Source: Candidatus Woesearchaeota archaeon
GTDB lineage: Archaea > Nanobdellota > Nanobdellia > Woesearchaeales > JABGXB01
Reading direction: 5' to 3'
NCBI GenBank assembly: GCA_018675975.1
Contig: JABGXB010000001.1
Span: 1-59,201, forward strand
DNA: 59,201 bases
In this document: positions 1 through 8,671 of the stretch, piece by piece
Layout of the letters: each line of letters starts with the position of its first letter
Numbering within the stretch: position 1 is the stretch's first letter
Notes under the pieces: model-generated
Seen by the model: only the letters and a program-made list of their open reading frames with translations
Told to the model about the DNA's origin: nothing
The model's database searches: none
Position numbers and translations under genes: made by a program

Positions 1-1888
1 AATTCCAGTTTGCAAAGTCAAATATATTTACATCAACTATATGTGTTCCATTTGAATATTTCACATTATTTAAATCATATTCAATTAATTCATAATCTTG
101 TATTTTTGTTAAAGTTAATTTATCTGTTGTTGCTTTTTTAATATTTGATTGACTAATTATATAATCATTAATTGTTGAATCATATTTTACTAAATAGGAA
201 TTTAAAATATCTTGATATTCATTTCCATTGTGTGTAATATTATAAATTACATTATCTGTAAACCATATTGTATTATTTTCACTAACAAAATAACTTATTT
301 CAATATCATTTAATATATAATAATTTAAATCAATTCCAAATGCATTTAACATTTCATTTTGATTAGTAAAATTTAATACATCTACTCTAATTGTATTATC
401 ATTTTTTGTATAATTAACTGTATCATTATTTGAATTTAAATATTCAAATCCATTTATATTTTCATGAATTAATAATGGTGTGTGATATTCATTCAAAAAA
501 GTCCATGTTGAAAATAATTTTTCAGTATCAAGTAAACCTGAACCATAATCTATATCTTTACCTGTATTTCCTTTATCTATTGAAGTTGATTCTAATAGAT
601 TTTTCATATTAACTTGATTACTTGAGTTTAGTTCTAAAAGCATTGCAATAACAGCACTAACGTGAGGTGCTGCCATAGATGTACCAGTTCTTTCTTCAGA
701 GCCTCCACCTGATTGTGTTGACATAATTTCACTTCCAGGTGCCATTATGTCTGGTTTTATATAAGTAGTATAATCTTTTCTAGAAGAATAACATGCAACA
801 TCATCAAATTCATCAACTGCCCCAACAGTAATTACTGGTTCATAAACAGCTGGACTCATAACACCTTCAAAACCACCACATATACTACTTGATGTACAAG
901 GTCCACAATTACCTGATGCTGCAACTACAATTATTCCCGCTTCAATAGCATCATCTACAGCATTGTGTATAAATTGATCTACTTCTTCAGTACCAAGACT
1001 TAATGAAATAATATTTGCATTATTTTGAACTGACCATGCTATTCCTTTTACTATATTAGTTGTTGTTGATAAACCTAAATTATTTGTAACTTTTGCATTT
1101 AAAAGTTTTGTATCTGTTGCTATATTTGCAACAATTCCTGCAACATGAGTTCCATGTCCAAATTCATCTGTTGATGGACTATCATCTACAAATGATCTTT
1201 CTTCAACTATTTTATTATTAAAAATACTATTATCAGTTATATCAATTCCACTATCAACAATTGCCACTTTAATATTTTTTCCAGTTAATCCATTTTCAAC
1301 TAAAAATTGTGAACCAATTTGTGGTATTGAATCTGTAAGAAATGTTTTATATTTTTTTTCTTCACCAATGTGAATTATATTTTTATTTTTATATAAATTA
1401 TTAATATTTTGTGGATTAATTGAAATACTAATTATATTTCCAAAATCAAATTCTTTTTTTATAATTCCATTATTATTTGTAATTGTTTTTCTAATGCTGT
1501 CATTAATTTTTTCAACAGAAATTAATACATCAATATAATTACTACTTTTATTTTGTATTAATTTGATAATATTATTTTCAATTATTCGATTACTTTTTCT
1601 TTTTTTAGTAATTTCTTTTTGTTTTTCGAATTGCTGATTCTTTAATTCTTGTTCTTCTTTTAATTTATTTATATTTACTTTTTTTGGTTTGTATTTTGAT
1701 TCAAATTTAATTTCTTTTGGAGGTTTTAATTTGAAACCATTTAAATTTAGTTTATTTAATTTTAAATTATTATTTACAGAATAATGATTTTCACTTATTT
1801 TATTAGCAATTCCAATTATTAAAATGGATGATAAAAATATTAATGTGCAAATTATTGCTAAATAAATTTTAATTTCTTTTTTCAACAT
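1..1888 (-). CDS. Subtilisin-like serine protease (S8), secreted, 3' end outside window
   Basis: Translated leftward from an ATG at 1888, this gives about 629 residues without a stop, so the C-terminus lies beyond the window. The N-terminus has two lysines and then a hydrophobic stretch (about residues 9-27), a signal peptide or anchor. A lysine/glutamate-rich segment and a probable I9-type propeptide follow (about 50-190). The S8 catalytic set is complete: Asp212 in VAIVDSGID, His245 in FGHGTHVAG, Asn327 in AASGN and Ser404 in GTSMAAPHV. From about residue 460 the sequence is beta-rich and unrecognised. An AGAGGT lies 2 bases before the ATG, and a TATA-like TTTATAG is near 1932-1940. It lies downstream of the archaeosortase gene on the same strand, 184 bases away. 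A cell-surface or extracellular protease is likely; its substrate is unknown. Confidence 0.93.
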   Translation of the reverse strand, partial: MLKKEIKIYLAIICTLIFLSSILIIGIANKISENHYSVNNNLKLNKLNLNGFKLKPPKEIKFESKYKPKKVNINKLKEEQELKNQQFEKQKEITKKRKSNRIIENNIIKLIQNKSSNYIDVLISVEKINDSIRKTITNNNGIIKKEFDFGNIISISINPQNINNLYKNKNIIHIGEEKKYKTFLTDSIPQIGSQFLVENGLTGKNIKVAIVDSGIDITDNSIFNNKIVEERSFVDDSPSTDEFGHGTHVAGIVANIATDTKLLNAKVTNNLGLSTTTNIVKGIAWSVQNNANIISLSLGTEEVDQFIHNAVDDAIEAGIIVVAASGNCGPCTSSSICGGFEGVMSPAVYEPVITVGAVDEFDDVACYSSRKDYTTYIKPDIMAPGSEIMSTQSGGGSEERTGTSMAAPHVSAVIAMLLELNSSNQVNMKNLLESTSIDKGNTGKDIDYGSGLLDTEKLFSTWTFLNEYHTPLLIHENINGFEYLNSNNDTVNYTKNDNTIRVDVLNFTNQNEMLNAFGIDLNYYILNDIEISYFVSENNTIWFTDNVIYNITHNGNEYQDILNSYLVKYDSTINDYIISQSNIKKATTDKLTLTKIQDYELIEYDLNNVKYSNGTHIVDVNIFDFANWN

Positions 1889-2072
1889 GTACCTCTGTTT
1901 TAATAACTTATTAGTGGTGACTAAATTGTGCTCTATAAATCTTTTGTTTTTTTGTTTATATTGTCGTTTATTTATAAATATTTATTTGTATAATTATAGT
2001 TTTTTATATAATAAAGCTCATTTTAACTTTTATTTTGTTATTTTAGTCATATTTTTGCTTATTTTTTGTTTT

Positions 2073-3023
2073 TTATTCTTTTTTTTTAATTAATAATTTA
2101 GGATATGCAATTGACCAAAATATCGTAAAATATAATAAAAATAAGACCCATCCAGCATTTGTATGAAATAATCCTAAACTTAAACTACTATTATATACTC
2201 CTATAATTAATAATATCAATATTCTTAATAAAATTATCACAAAAATGCCTATTATGCCAATAAAATAATAAACAATTACTTTTTTTTTATTTAATAAATC
2301 AAAATCTAAAGATAAAAATATAAAAAATAGAGATGAAAATAAAATTAAACTATCTGTTCCAGAACATAATGCAGTTATACTTACTCCAAAATTTTCTATA
2401 TATATAGATGGTGCTAAATTTGTTAAATCAATTGTAATATTATATCCTAAAAATGTTAAAATCATTTGTGAAATGTTTGCCATAAAATTTGCTATGTGAA
2501 ACCAAAGCAAATTACCAACACTAACAATGAAAATGATAACTAATGAAAGTGAAGCTGAGAGAATGAAATCCCCATATCTTTTTTTTATATGATGAATTCC
2601 ATAAAAATTAATACATAATAGTATGAAAAATATTAATGTAAATATATTAATTAAAATTTTATTTACTAAAAATAATGAAATTATAAAAATGATTATGGTA
2701 AAAACAATTAAATAGTAATCTAACTTGATATATTTTAATTTGAATTTAAAATCTTTTTTTGATATGAATGAAAATATTAATATTATGAATATATATAAAA
2801 AAATATTTGTAAAAAAATTCTGAAAACCTAAACTTGCAAGTTTATAATCTATATAATTTGTTCTTAAATAGGGTATATATGTAAAATTTAAATTTCTTAA
2901 ATAAAATGTTGTTATTAATGTAAATGTTAAAGCTAAGATTTTTAAAATGTTTTTAGTTAAATTTTTATTTTCACTATTATTAATATTTTTATTATTAGTT
3001 CTGTTTTTATTATTTTCTTCCAT
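2073..3023 (-). CDS. Archaeosortase/exosortase family membrane transpeptidase
   Basis: A 316-residue protein with a polar Asn-rich N-terminus followed by about eight hydrophobic segments. The three family residues are visible in the expected order and spacing: Cys220 in ITALCSGTDS, Arg267 in LLRILIL and His287 in LFHTNAGW. Members of this family cleave C-terminal sorting signals (motif, transmembrane helix, basic tail) on the outer face of the membrane and are thought to transfer the protein to a lipid. The gene starts 28 bases from a palindromic TATA box that it appears to share with the divergent site-2 protease gene. A protein with a PEF-CTERM-like tail is encoded at 17012-22792 and is the obvious candidate substrate. 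The subclass cannot be assigned by eye. Confidence 0.88.
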   Translation of the reverse strand: MEENNKNRTNNKNINNSENKNLTKNILKILALTFTLITTFYLRNLNFTYIPYLRTNYIDYKLASLGFQNFFTNIFLYIFIILIFSFISKKDFKFKLKYIKLDYYLIVFTIIIFIISLFLVNKILINIFTLIFFILLCINFYGIHHIKKRYGDFILSASLSLVIIFIVSVGNLLWFHIANFMANISQMILTFLGYNITIDLTNLAPSIYIENFGVSITALCSGTDSLILFSSLFFIFLSLDFDLLNKKKVIVYYFIGIIGIFVIILLRILILLIIGVYNSSLSLGLFHTNAGWVLFLLYFTIFWSIAYPKLLIKKKE

Positions 3024-3045
3024 TATTTTAAAAAATAAAGAACAA

Positions 3046-3055
3046 ATTTATAAAT
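3046..3055. promoter_or_regulatory. Palindromic TATA box shared by two divergent genes
   Basis: ATTTATAAAT is its own reverse complement. Its centre lies 28 bases from the archaeosortase ATG (3023, minus strand) and 26 bases from the site-2 protease ATG (3077, plus strand). This is the spacing seen in front of leaderless genes throughout the window. No other comparable box lies in the 53-base gap, so one site probably serves both directions. Confidence 0.7.
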
Positions 3056-3076
3056 GCTTATTTGTAAATTTATTAT

Positions 3077-4249
3077 ATGACTTTAATTAAGGCAGCTTCT
3101 GCATTTTCAATATTTTTTCAAAATAATTGGGGTGTTATATTATTTTATTTATTTGTAGTTTTAATAATATATTCTTATAGAAGAAAGTTTGATGTTCATT
3201 TGGGATTTATAGCATTATTTAGAACCAAATGGGGATTAAAATCCATGGATAAATATGCAAAAAAATATCCTAAATTATTAAGATTTATTGGAGATTTGGG
3301 AATTGTTGTTGGTTTTTCTGGAATGGTATTAATGTTTTGGTTTTTAGCAGATGGTGTATATAAGTTTTTTTTAAATCCAAAAGCAGATGCAGTAGTTGCA
3401 GTAGTTATTCCAGGACTTAATATTGCTGGAAGTCCTTTAAATGGACTTAGTTTGGGTATGGGTTTATTGATTATTTTTTTAGTAGCTTCATTTCATGAAT
3501 TTGGTCATGGAGTAATTAGTAGATTATATAATATAAAAGTTAGAGCAAGTGGTATTGTTTTTTTTGGACCTATTCTTGGTGCATTTGTTGAACCAGATCA
3601 AAAAGATTTAGCAAAAGTTAGTGATAATGCAAAATTAGCAATGTATTCGGCTGGACCTTTTTTTAATGTGATAATGACATTATTTGTACTTTTATTAATT
3701 TCATCAATGAGTTTTTTTGGGATGACGTGGACTGCTTATCAACCAGCATATATTGGTGAAGTTGTACCAAATTCAACATTATATTACGCAGGTATAGAAA
3801 AAGGAGAGACTATAACAGCTATTAATAATAATAAAATAGAAAATATTGATTCGTTAATTCATGAATTAAATGATATTTCAGTTAATGATACTATTTTTAT
3901 TGAAACAGATAAAGGTATTAAAGAAACTAATGTTCTTTCCAGACCAAGTATGCCTGATGTTCCTTTTCTAGGCATTGAGTTTACAAGAACAAATTTTATT
4001 AGTAAATTATTGCATAAAATATTTACATTTTTAATGTATTTAGCAATGATTTCTTTAGGTATTGGAACTGCAAATTTACTTCCATTTGGTCCATTAGATG
4101 GAGGACGTATGCTACATAATAGATTATTTCATTGGTTTGGTAAAAAAAATGAATCTGCTGCATTAAAATGCTTTAGTATTATTAGTTCAATTGTATTATT
4201 GATGTTATTAGTAACAATATTTGGACCATTATTTGGTTTATTTATGTAA
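3077..4249 (+). CDS. Site-2 protease-like membrane metalloprotease (M50) with PDZ domain
   Basis: A 390-residue multi-pass membrane protein. The zinc-binding HEFGHG motif is at residues 140-145 in a hydrophobic segment, and the second motif, LLPFGPLDGGR, supplies the third ligand (Asp) near residue 345. Between them a PDZ-like domain (about 225-275, with YYAGIEKGETI) follows an early pair of membrane segments. S2P proteins cut transmembrane helices, usually to release a signalling domain or to clear leftover signal peptides. It is transcribed divergently from the archaeosortase gene. The ATG is 26 bases from the shared TATA box, so the mRNA is probably leaderless. Its target is unknown. Confidence 0.92.
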   Translation: MTLIKAASAFSIFFQNNWGVILFYLFVVLIIYSYRRKFDVHLGFIALFRTKWGLKSMDKYAKKYPKLLRFIGDLGIVVGFSGMVLMFWFLADGVYKFFLNPKADAVVAVVIPGLNIAGSPLNGLSLGMGLLIIFLVASFHEFGHGVISRLYNIKVRASGIVFFGPILGAFVEPDQKDLAKVSDNAKLAMYSAGPFFNVIMTLFVLLLISSMSFFGMTWTAYQPAYIGEVVPNSTLYYAGIEKGETITAINNNKIENIDSLIHELNDISVNDTIFIETDKGIKETNVLSRPSMPDVPFLGIEFTRTNFISKLLHKIFTFLMYLAMISLGIGTANLLPFGPLDGGRMLHNRLFHWFGKKNESAALKCFSIISSIVLLMLLVTIFGPLFGLFM

Positions 4250-4313
4250 TTATTATTTTTTAATTTTAATTAGATTATTCATTTTTTTATTTATAGTATT
4301 TGAATTGGGTTAA

Positions 4314-4349
4314 TTTTATAAATTTGCAATATACGTTAATTGTAGAGGT
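4314..4349 (+). promoter_or_regulatory. TATA box and ribosome binding site of the two-component operon
   Basis: TTTTATAAATTT (4314-4325) is followed by ATATACGT (4329-4336) and a GAGGT (4345-4349) three bases before the ATG at 4353. Unlike most genes here, this one should have a short leader. ATATACGT recurs in the promoter of the HTH regulator at 7532. Confidence 0.6.
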
Positions 4350-4352
4350 AGC

Positions 4353-4718
4353 ATGAAAAAAAAGATTCTAATAGTGGAAGATGATGATAATATTTTGAAC
4401 TTATTGAATATTATTTTATCTGAAGATTATGAAACTAAATTGGCAAGAAATGGCAAAGAAGCTTTGGATTGTTTAAATGATTTTTATCCTGATTTAATTA
4501 TTTTAGATATAATGATGGAAGTTATGGATGGAATTACTGCACTTCAAAAAATAAAAGAGAATGAAAATACAAAATCAATAAAAGTTGTAATGTTATCGGC
4601 TAAATGTCAAAAGTCTGATATGATTGTGGCTAAAGAATATGGAGCTGTCGATTTTATAACAAAACCTTTTGATCCTGTTCAGTTAAAGGAAATGGTTAAA
4701 GATTTGATTTTAAAGTGA
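4353..4718 (+). CDS. Stand-alone CheY-like response regulator receiver
   Basis: A 121-residue receiver domain with nothing after it. The acidic pocket is in VEDDDN (about residues 8-12), and the phospho-acceptor Asp is in LIILDIMM (about residue 53). The conserved Ser/Thr is in VVMLSAK and the Lys in FITKPFDP. Its stop overlaps the kinase start as GTGA, so the two are translationally coupled and almost certainly partners. With no output domain it must act by protein-protein contact or relay. The HTH regulator at 7532 has no receiver and is the nearest candidate output. Confidence 0.93.
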   Translation: MKKKILIVEDDDNILNLLNIILSEDYETKLARNGKEALDCLNDFYPDLIILDIMMEVMDGITALQKIKENENTKSIKVVMLSAKCQKSDMIVAKEYGAVDFITKPFDPVQLKEMVKDLILK

Positions 4719-7477
4719 ATTTTAATATACTTTCTTTTGGTCAATGTTTTATTGATCTTTATGGTAGCAAATTAGATCAAAATTATGTTAGTTTAAATTA
4801 TAATTTAAGACTTGGTGGTGGTTCTGGTATTTTTGCTATTGCATGTTCAAGGTTTGGACATAATTGTGGTTTAGTATCAACATTTAGTACTGATTCTTTT
4901 GGGCAGTTTTTAATCAATATGTTTCATAAAGAAAAAGTAGATTTAAAATATACTGATATGACTGAACAGAGAACTCCTTTAGAATTTGTTGAAAGTTCTA
5001 AAAGTTTTACAGATTACAAATTTTATGACAAAAATCCATCTCCATTTAAAATTAATGAAAATAAAATTGATTTTAATATATTTAACAAAATTAAAGTATT
5101 TTATTTTACATCTTTTATATTAACTGATAATGATAATTATGATATATTATTAAAATGTATTAATTGTGCTAAAAAAAATAATGTTTTAATTTATTTTAAT
5201 TTAGATTTTCGTTCCAGAATTCATAAAACTGATAATTTTTATAAAAGAGTAATTGAAATTTTAAAACAAACAGATTTTGTAATTTCTAATATAACTGATT
5301 TTCAACAATTATTTAAAAATAATAATGAAAAAATTTTAACAAATAAATTAATTAATTTTGGTTTAAAAAAAATAATTTATACTTATGGTAAAAAAGGTGC
5401 ACATTTAATTAATTGTGATGGTAGTGAATATAAAACTAAAATTGTTTATGATCTTCCTGCTAAAGATAGAACTGGGGCTGGAGATATTTTTGCAGCAAAA
5501 TTTATTTGTAATTATATGGATGGTTTTTCTGATGAAAATAATTTAAATATATGTCATAAAATTGCAGCTTTTTCTACAATGAAATATGGTGCTATAGAAT
5601 CAATTCCAAAAGATGATGAATTAGAATTATTAAATAAAATAAATTCAGATGATGATTTATTATTTGATGATACTAATTTCTTATTGAATTTAATTGACAA
5701 AAATAAAAATAAACTATTTTTTTCTAATTTTTTAAAAGAAAAACATTCAAATGACAGTCTTATTATAACTCAAAAAACATATTCAAAAATTAAGAAATAT
5801 ATAAATAAAGCATCAAGCAATATAATTTATATGACTAATTCTCCTAAAAATAAACAGAGTTATTTACCAACCAGACTAGAGCAATTATTTTTTATTATAA
5901 ATTTATTTTCTATAAAACACAAAGGTGGATTTATTTTAATAGAGTGTTTAGATTTTTTATTAAAACATAATTCTTTAACAAAAGTAATTTATTTTTTAAG
6001 ACAAATAGCAGATTTATCAATAATGACTAATATTCGTTTTGCATTATTAGTTGATTATACAAAATTATCTGATGATGTTATTTATGAGTTAAAAAATTAT
6101 CAAAATAAATTTAAAAAAGCTCAACATCATAGAGAAGATAGTTCATTAATTGATTTTAAAGGAAAATTTTTAAAAAGTAATTTAGAAGGAAATTTAGTTG
6201 ATGTAAAAGATAAAGATGAATTATTTAAAAGAATTAAAGATACTTTACGTGATATATATGATTATTCTTTTGTTAATATATTTTTATTTGATGGAAATGT
6301 TTTAGTTAATACAAATAAGCATGCAAAAAGGCGTTTTATACATTTAAATAGTGATAATATTTTTAAAAAATGTGTTGATGATAATAGGGAAATTGTAATC
6401 AATTCATTAAATGATGATCTTTATTATAAAAATAAAAAAATTGGGGATGATTTAGAAACTGTTTCGACTATTTATTTTGGGTCTGATTTTATTCCAACTG
6501 TAATAGTTCCAGTTGGTAAAGAGCAATTATTAGGTGTTGTTGAATTATCTAAAAATAAAAAAATTAAATTAGATAGTGAAGAATATAATGAAATATTATA
6601 TTTTATTAAAAATTCTTTTTTTTTAGCAGAAATATTTATTTTAAAAGAACATGCTACTAAAACAAGTAAACGTCTTAAAGAATCTGATGAATTAAAAAAT
6701 AATTTTATATCAATGATTTCACATGAGCTTAGAACTCCATTAACTAGTATACGTGGTTATACTAGTATATTAAAAACAAATAAAAATAATAATTTTAATA
6801 AAAATCAAGAGGATATATTAACAATTATAGAAAAAGAAACATCAAATTTAACATCAATTATTAATGATTTACTTGACGTATCAAAAATTGAAAGTGGTAA
6901 ATTAGATTTATTTTTAGATAATGAGAATTTAAAAGATATTATAAAAGATGCAATTAAAATTATGGAAGGTTTTGCATTTGAAAAAGGTGTTAGTTTAGAA
7001 TTTGAAAAAGTATTTAAAGTAATAGTTAATGTGGATTGTAGTAGAATTCATCAAATATTTACAAATTTATTGAATAATGCAATTAAATTTTCTTATCCTG
7101 GAACTTCGATTAAAATAAATATGTCATTACATAAATTAACTGGTAAAACTATTAAATCATTACAAAAGAAATTTGATAGTGATGATAATAATTTTGATGT
7201 TAAATTATTAAATATTTCAAATGAGGAAGTTAAAGATTTTGTTTGTGTGGAAATTGGAGATACTGGTATTGGTATAGAAAATAAAAATATTTCTCTTTTA
7301 TTTGATAAATTTTTTCAAGTTTCGAATCATTTAACTAGATCAACTACTGGTACTGGTCTTGGTTTGAGTATTGTTAAATATTTAATTGAATTACATAATG
7401 GATTTATTGATGTTGAGAGTGAAATTAATAAAGGTAGTCAATTTAAGGTTTATTTTCCTTTAATTGATGAAAATTAA
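4715..7477 (+). CDS. PfkB sugar kinase-DUF835-GAF-histidine kinase fusion
   Basis: A 920-residue protein starting at a GTG that overlaps the receiver stop. Residues 1-305 form a ribokinase/PfkB domain: a glycine-rich substrate motif (LGGGSGIFAIACSRFG, 33-48) and the ATP/catalytic motif DRTGAGDIFAA (251-261) with the base Asp257 intact. Residues about 345-465 resemble DUF835 (GGFILIECLDFLLKHN). About 500-645 looks like a GAF domain. The kinase core follows: His670 in the H-box SHELRTPL, an N-box near 789, GDTGIGI near 848 and GTGLGLSI near 885. There are no transmembrane segments, so it is cytoplasmic. The N-terminal domain could sense or phosphorylate a sugar or nucleoside and control autophosphorylation; this is inference. 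Confidence 0.9.
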   Translation: MNFNILSFGQCFIDLYGSKLDQNYVSLNYNLRLGGGSGIFAIACSRFGHNCGLVSTFSTDSFGQFLINMFHKEKVDLKYTDMTEQRTPLEFVESSKSFTDYKFYDKNPSPFKINENKIDFNIFNKIKVFYFTSFILTDNDNYDILLKCINCAKKNNVLIYFNLDFRSRIHKTDNFYKRVIEILKQTDFVISNITDFQQLFKNNNEKILTNKLINFGLKKIIYTYGKKGAHLINCDGSEYKTKIVYDLPAKDRTGAGDIFAAKFICNYMDGFSDENNLNICHKIAAFSTMKYGAIESIPKDDELELLNKINSDDDLLFDDTNFLLNLIDKNKNKLFFSNFLKEKHSNDSLIITQKTYSKIKKYINKASSNIIYMTNSPKNKQSYLPTRLEQLFFIINLFSIKHKGGFILIECLDFLLKHNSLTKVIYFLRQIADLSIMTNIRFALLVDYTKLSDDVIYELKNYQNKFKKAQHHREDSSLIDFKGKFLKSNLEGNLVDVKDKDELFKRIKDTLRDIYDYSFVNIFLFDGNVLVNTNKHAKRRFIHLNSDNIFKKCVDDNREIVINSLNDDLYYKNKKIGDDLETVSTIYFGSDFIPTVIVPVGKEQLLGVVELSKNKKIKLDSEEYNEILYFIKNSFFLAEIFILKEHATKTSKRLKESDELKNNFISMISHELRTPLTSIRGYTSILKTNKNNNFNKNQEDILTIIEKETSNLTSIINDLLDVSKIESGKLDLFLDNENLKDIIKDAIKIMEGFAFEKGVSLEFEKVFKVIVNVDCSRIHQIFTNLLNNAIKFSYPGTSIKINMSLHKLTGKTIKSLQKKFDSDDNNFDVKLLNISNEEVKDFVCVEIGDTGIGIENKNISLLFDKFFQVSNHLTRSTTGTGLGLSIVKYLIELHNGFIDVESEINKGSQFKVYFPLIDEN

Positions 7478-7531
7478 ATTTTTAAAAATATATACTATAA
7501 TTTTATATACGTGTTTTTATATTAATTTATT

Positions 7532-8233
7532 ATGAATAAACAGTATTCTACATATGTATCCAGAAATGAAAATTTGAATCAAATTAAACCTGTATTAGAT
7601 AAAGCTCTTGAAAGTTTTTTGGGTGTTAAAATAGATAAAATTTCTAATGAAATTTTAGAAAAATTAGTGAAAAATAATTTAAATATTGATTTTTTAGATA
7701 GTTGGAGTTTAGAAGAAGCAAAGTTTAATTTTAAAAAAGATTATTTAATTAAAGTTTTAAGAGAATTTAATGGAAATATATCTAAAGCTTCGACAATTAG
7801 TGGAATTGATAGAAGAACTATTCATAGATTGATTATTCAATTTAATATTGATATAGAAGAATTTAGAAATTTACCATATCATTTTTCAAAAAAAAAAATT
7901 GATGATTATATTAAATTTGTAGCTGGAGATGTTTTAAAACAATATTCACTTACTGAAAAAAAAAGTGAATTAATTTATGGTTTACCTACTGATGAATTAG
8001 TAAAAGTTATTAAAAAACCATTTCCAAAAATGGAAGATGCATATGATTTTTTTGAATATAAATTTTTAGTAGCAGTTATTTTAAAAAATGATAAAGTATT
8101 GAAAGATGTTTGTAAACAATTAAAAATAGCAAGAGAGACTTTGAGTAGAAAAATTTCTAAACATAAAATTAATATTAAAGATTTAAATATGGATTTTAAA
8201 GAAAATAATATAAAATTAGAAGAATTAATTTAA
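7532..8233 (+). CDS. Transcription regulator with two Fis-like helix-turn-helix segments
   Basis: A 233-residue soluble protein. Residues about 60-106 read like the C-terminal Fis-type HTH of bacterial NtrC-class activators (LEEAKFNFKKDYLIKVL, then NGNISKASTISGIDRRTIHR). A second similar element spans about 170-215 (KDVCKQLKIARETLSRKI). There is no AAA+ or receiver domain. It follows the kinase by 54 bases and has its own TATA-like TTTTATATAC 26 bases before the ATG. Position suggests it is the DNA-binding output of the two-component pair, with or without contact to the receiver. A bacterial origin for this HTH type is plausible; the target genes are unknown. Confidence 0.78.
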   Translation: MNKQYSTYVSRNENLNQIKPVLDKALESFLGVKIDKISNEILEKLVKNNLNIDFLDSWSLEEAKFNFKKDYLIKVLREFNGNISKASTISGIDRRTIHRLIIQFNIDIEEFRNLPYHFSKKKIDDYIKFVAGDVLKQYSLTEKKSELIYGLPTDELVKVIKKPFPKMEDAYDFFEYKFLVAVILKNDKVLKDVCKQLKIARETLSRKISKHKINIKDLNMDFKENNIKLEELI

Positions 8234-8286
8234 AATAACTATTTTTGTCAAAATTGTCACAGAAATCTATATGTTATAGTATAATT

Positions 8287-8332
8287 ATTTATAAACAAAA
8301 TATGTATTGGTAGAATAAGAATTACTAAGAGG
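8287..8332 (+). promoter_or_regulatory. TATA box and AGAGG ribosome binding site
   Basis: ATTTATAAAC (8287-8296) lies about 48 bases before the ATG at 8340. AGAGG (8328-8332) lies seven bases before it. This implies a leader of about 20-25 bases and conventional initiation, in contrast to the leaderless majority. Confidence 0.6.
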
Positions 8333-8339
8333 AATAAAC

Positions 8340-8588
8340 ATGGACGAAATTCAAAAAGCAGAACAAATAGGTGTACATAAAGGTGCATTAGCTACTCTTG
8401 CGAAAGAAAGAGAAGAATTAGCTAAAATGATAGGTGTAGTTGAACAAATAATTCAAATGCATGTAAAAGCATTAAAAGAACTTGGTGTAGATTTAGAAGC
8501 TCAAGCAAAAGAAATGGCTGAAAAAGCTAAATCTGAAAGTAATACTGAACCTAAATCAAGTGCAAATAGTTTAGAAGATCAGTTATAA
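8340..8588 (+). CDS. Small helical protein of unknown function (82 residues)
   Basis: I do not recognise the family. Residues 1-50 form an amphipathic helical stretch rich in Ala, Glu and Lys (GALATLAKEREELAKM), probably a coiled coil. A polar Ser/Asn-rich tail follows. Its base composition is visibly less A+T-extreme than its neighbours, and it has a good ribosome binding site, its own TATA box and a T-rich terminator. Together these suggest a well-expressed single-gene unit. No motif points to a function. Confidence 0.75.
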   Translation: MDEIQKAEQIGVHKGALATLAKEREELAKMIGVVEQIIQMHVKALKELGVDLEAQAKEMAEKAKSESNTEPKSSANSLEDQL

Positions 8589-8595
8589 TTATTGA

Positions 8596-8636
8596 ATTTT
8601 TTATTAGTTTTTTTATATTTTTATTAGTTTTTTTTA
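8596..8636 (+). terminator. T-tract terminator with a doubled motif
   Basis: Just after the stop at 8588 there are four runs of six to eight T, arranged as two copies of TTTTATTAGTTTTTTT. Archaeal RNA polymerase terminates at such runs without needing a hairpin. Confidence 0.6.
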
Positions 8637-8671
8637 GTAATATTTAAATATTTAAATTTTTGTTTAATAAT

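Noticed and set aside
430-612. Plus-strand frame opposite the subtilase gene
   Set aside because: The minus strand encodes all four S8 motifs in a continuous frame; this is its antisense shadow.
1887-2093. A 68-codon plus-strand frame rich in Phe, Leu and Ile
   Set aside because: It starts over the subtilase start codon and runs through the T-rich gap; the composition is what poly-T DNA gives in any frame.
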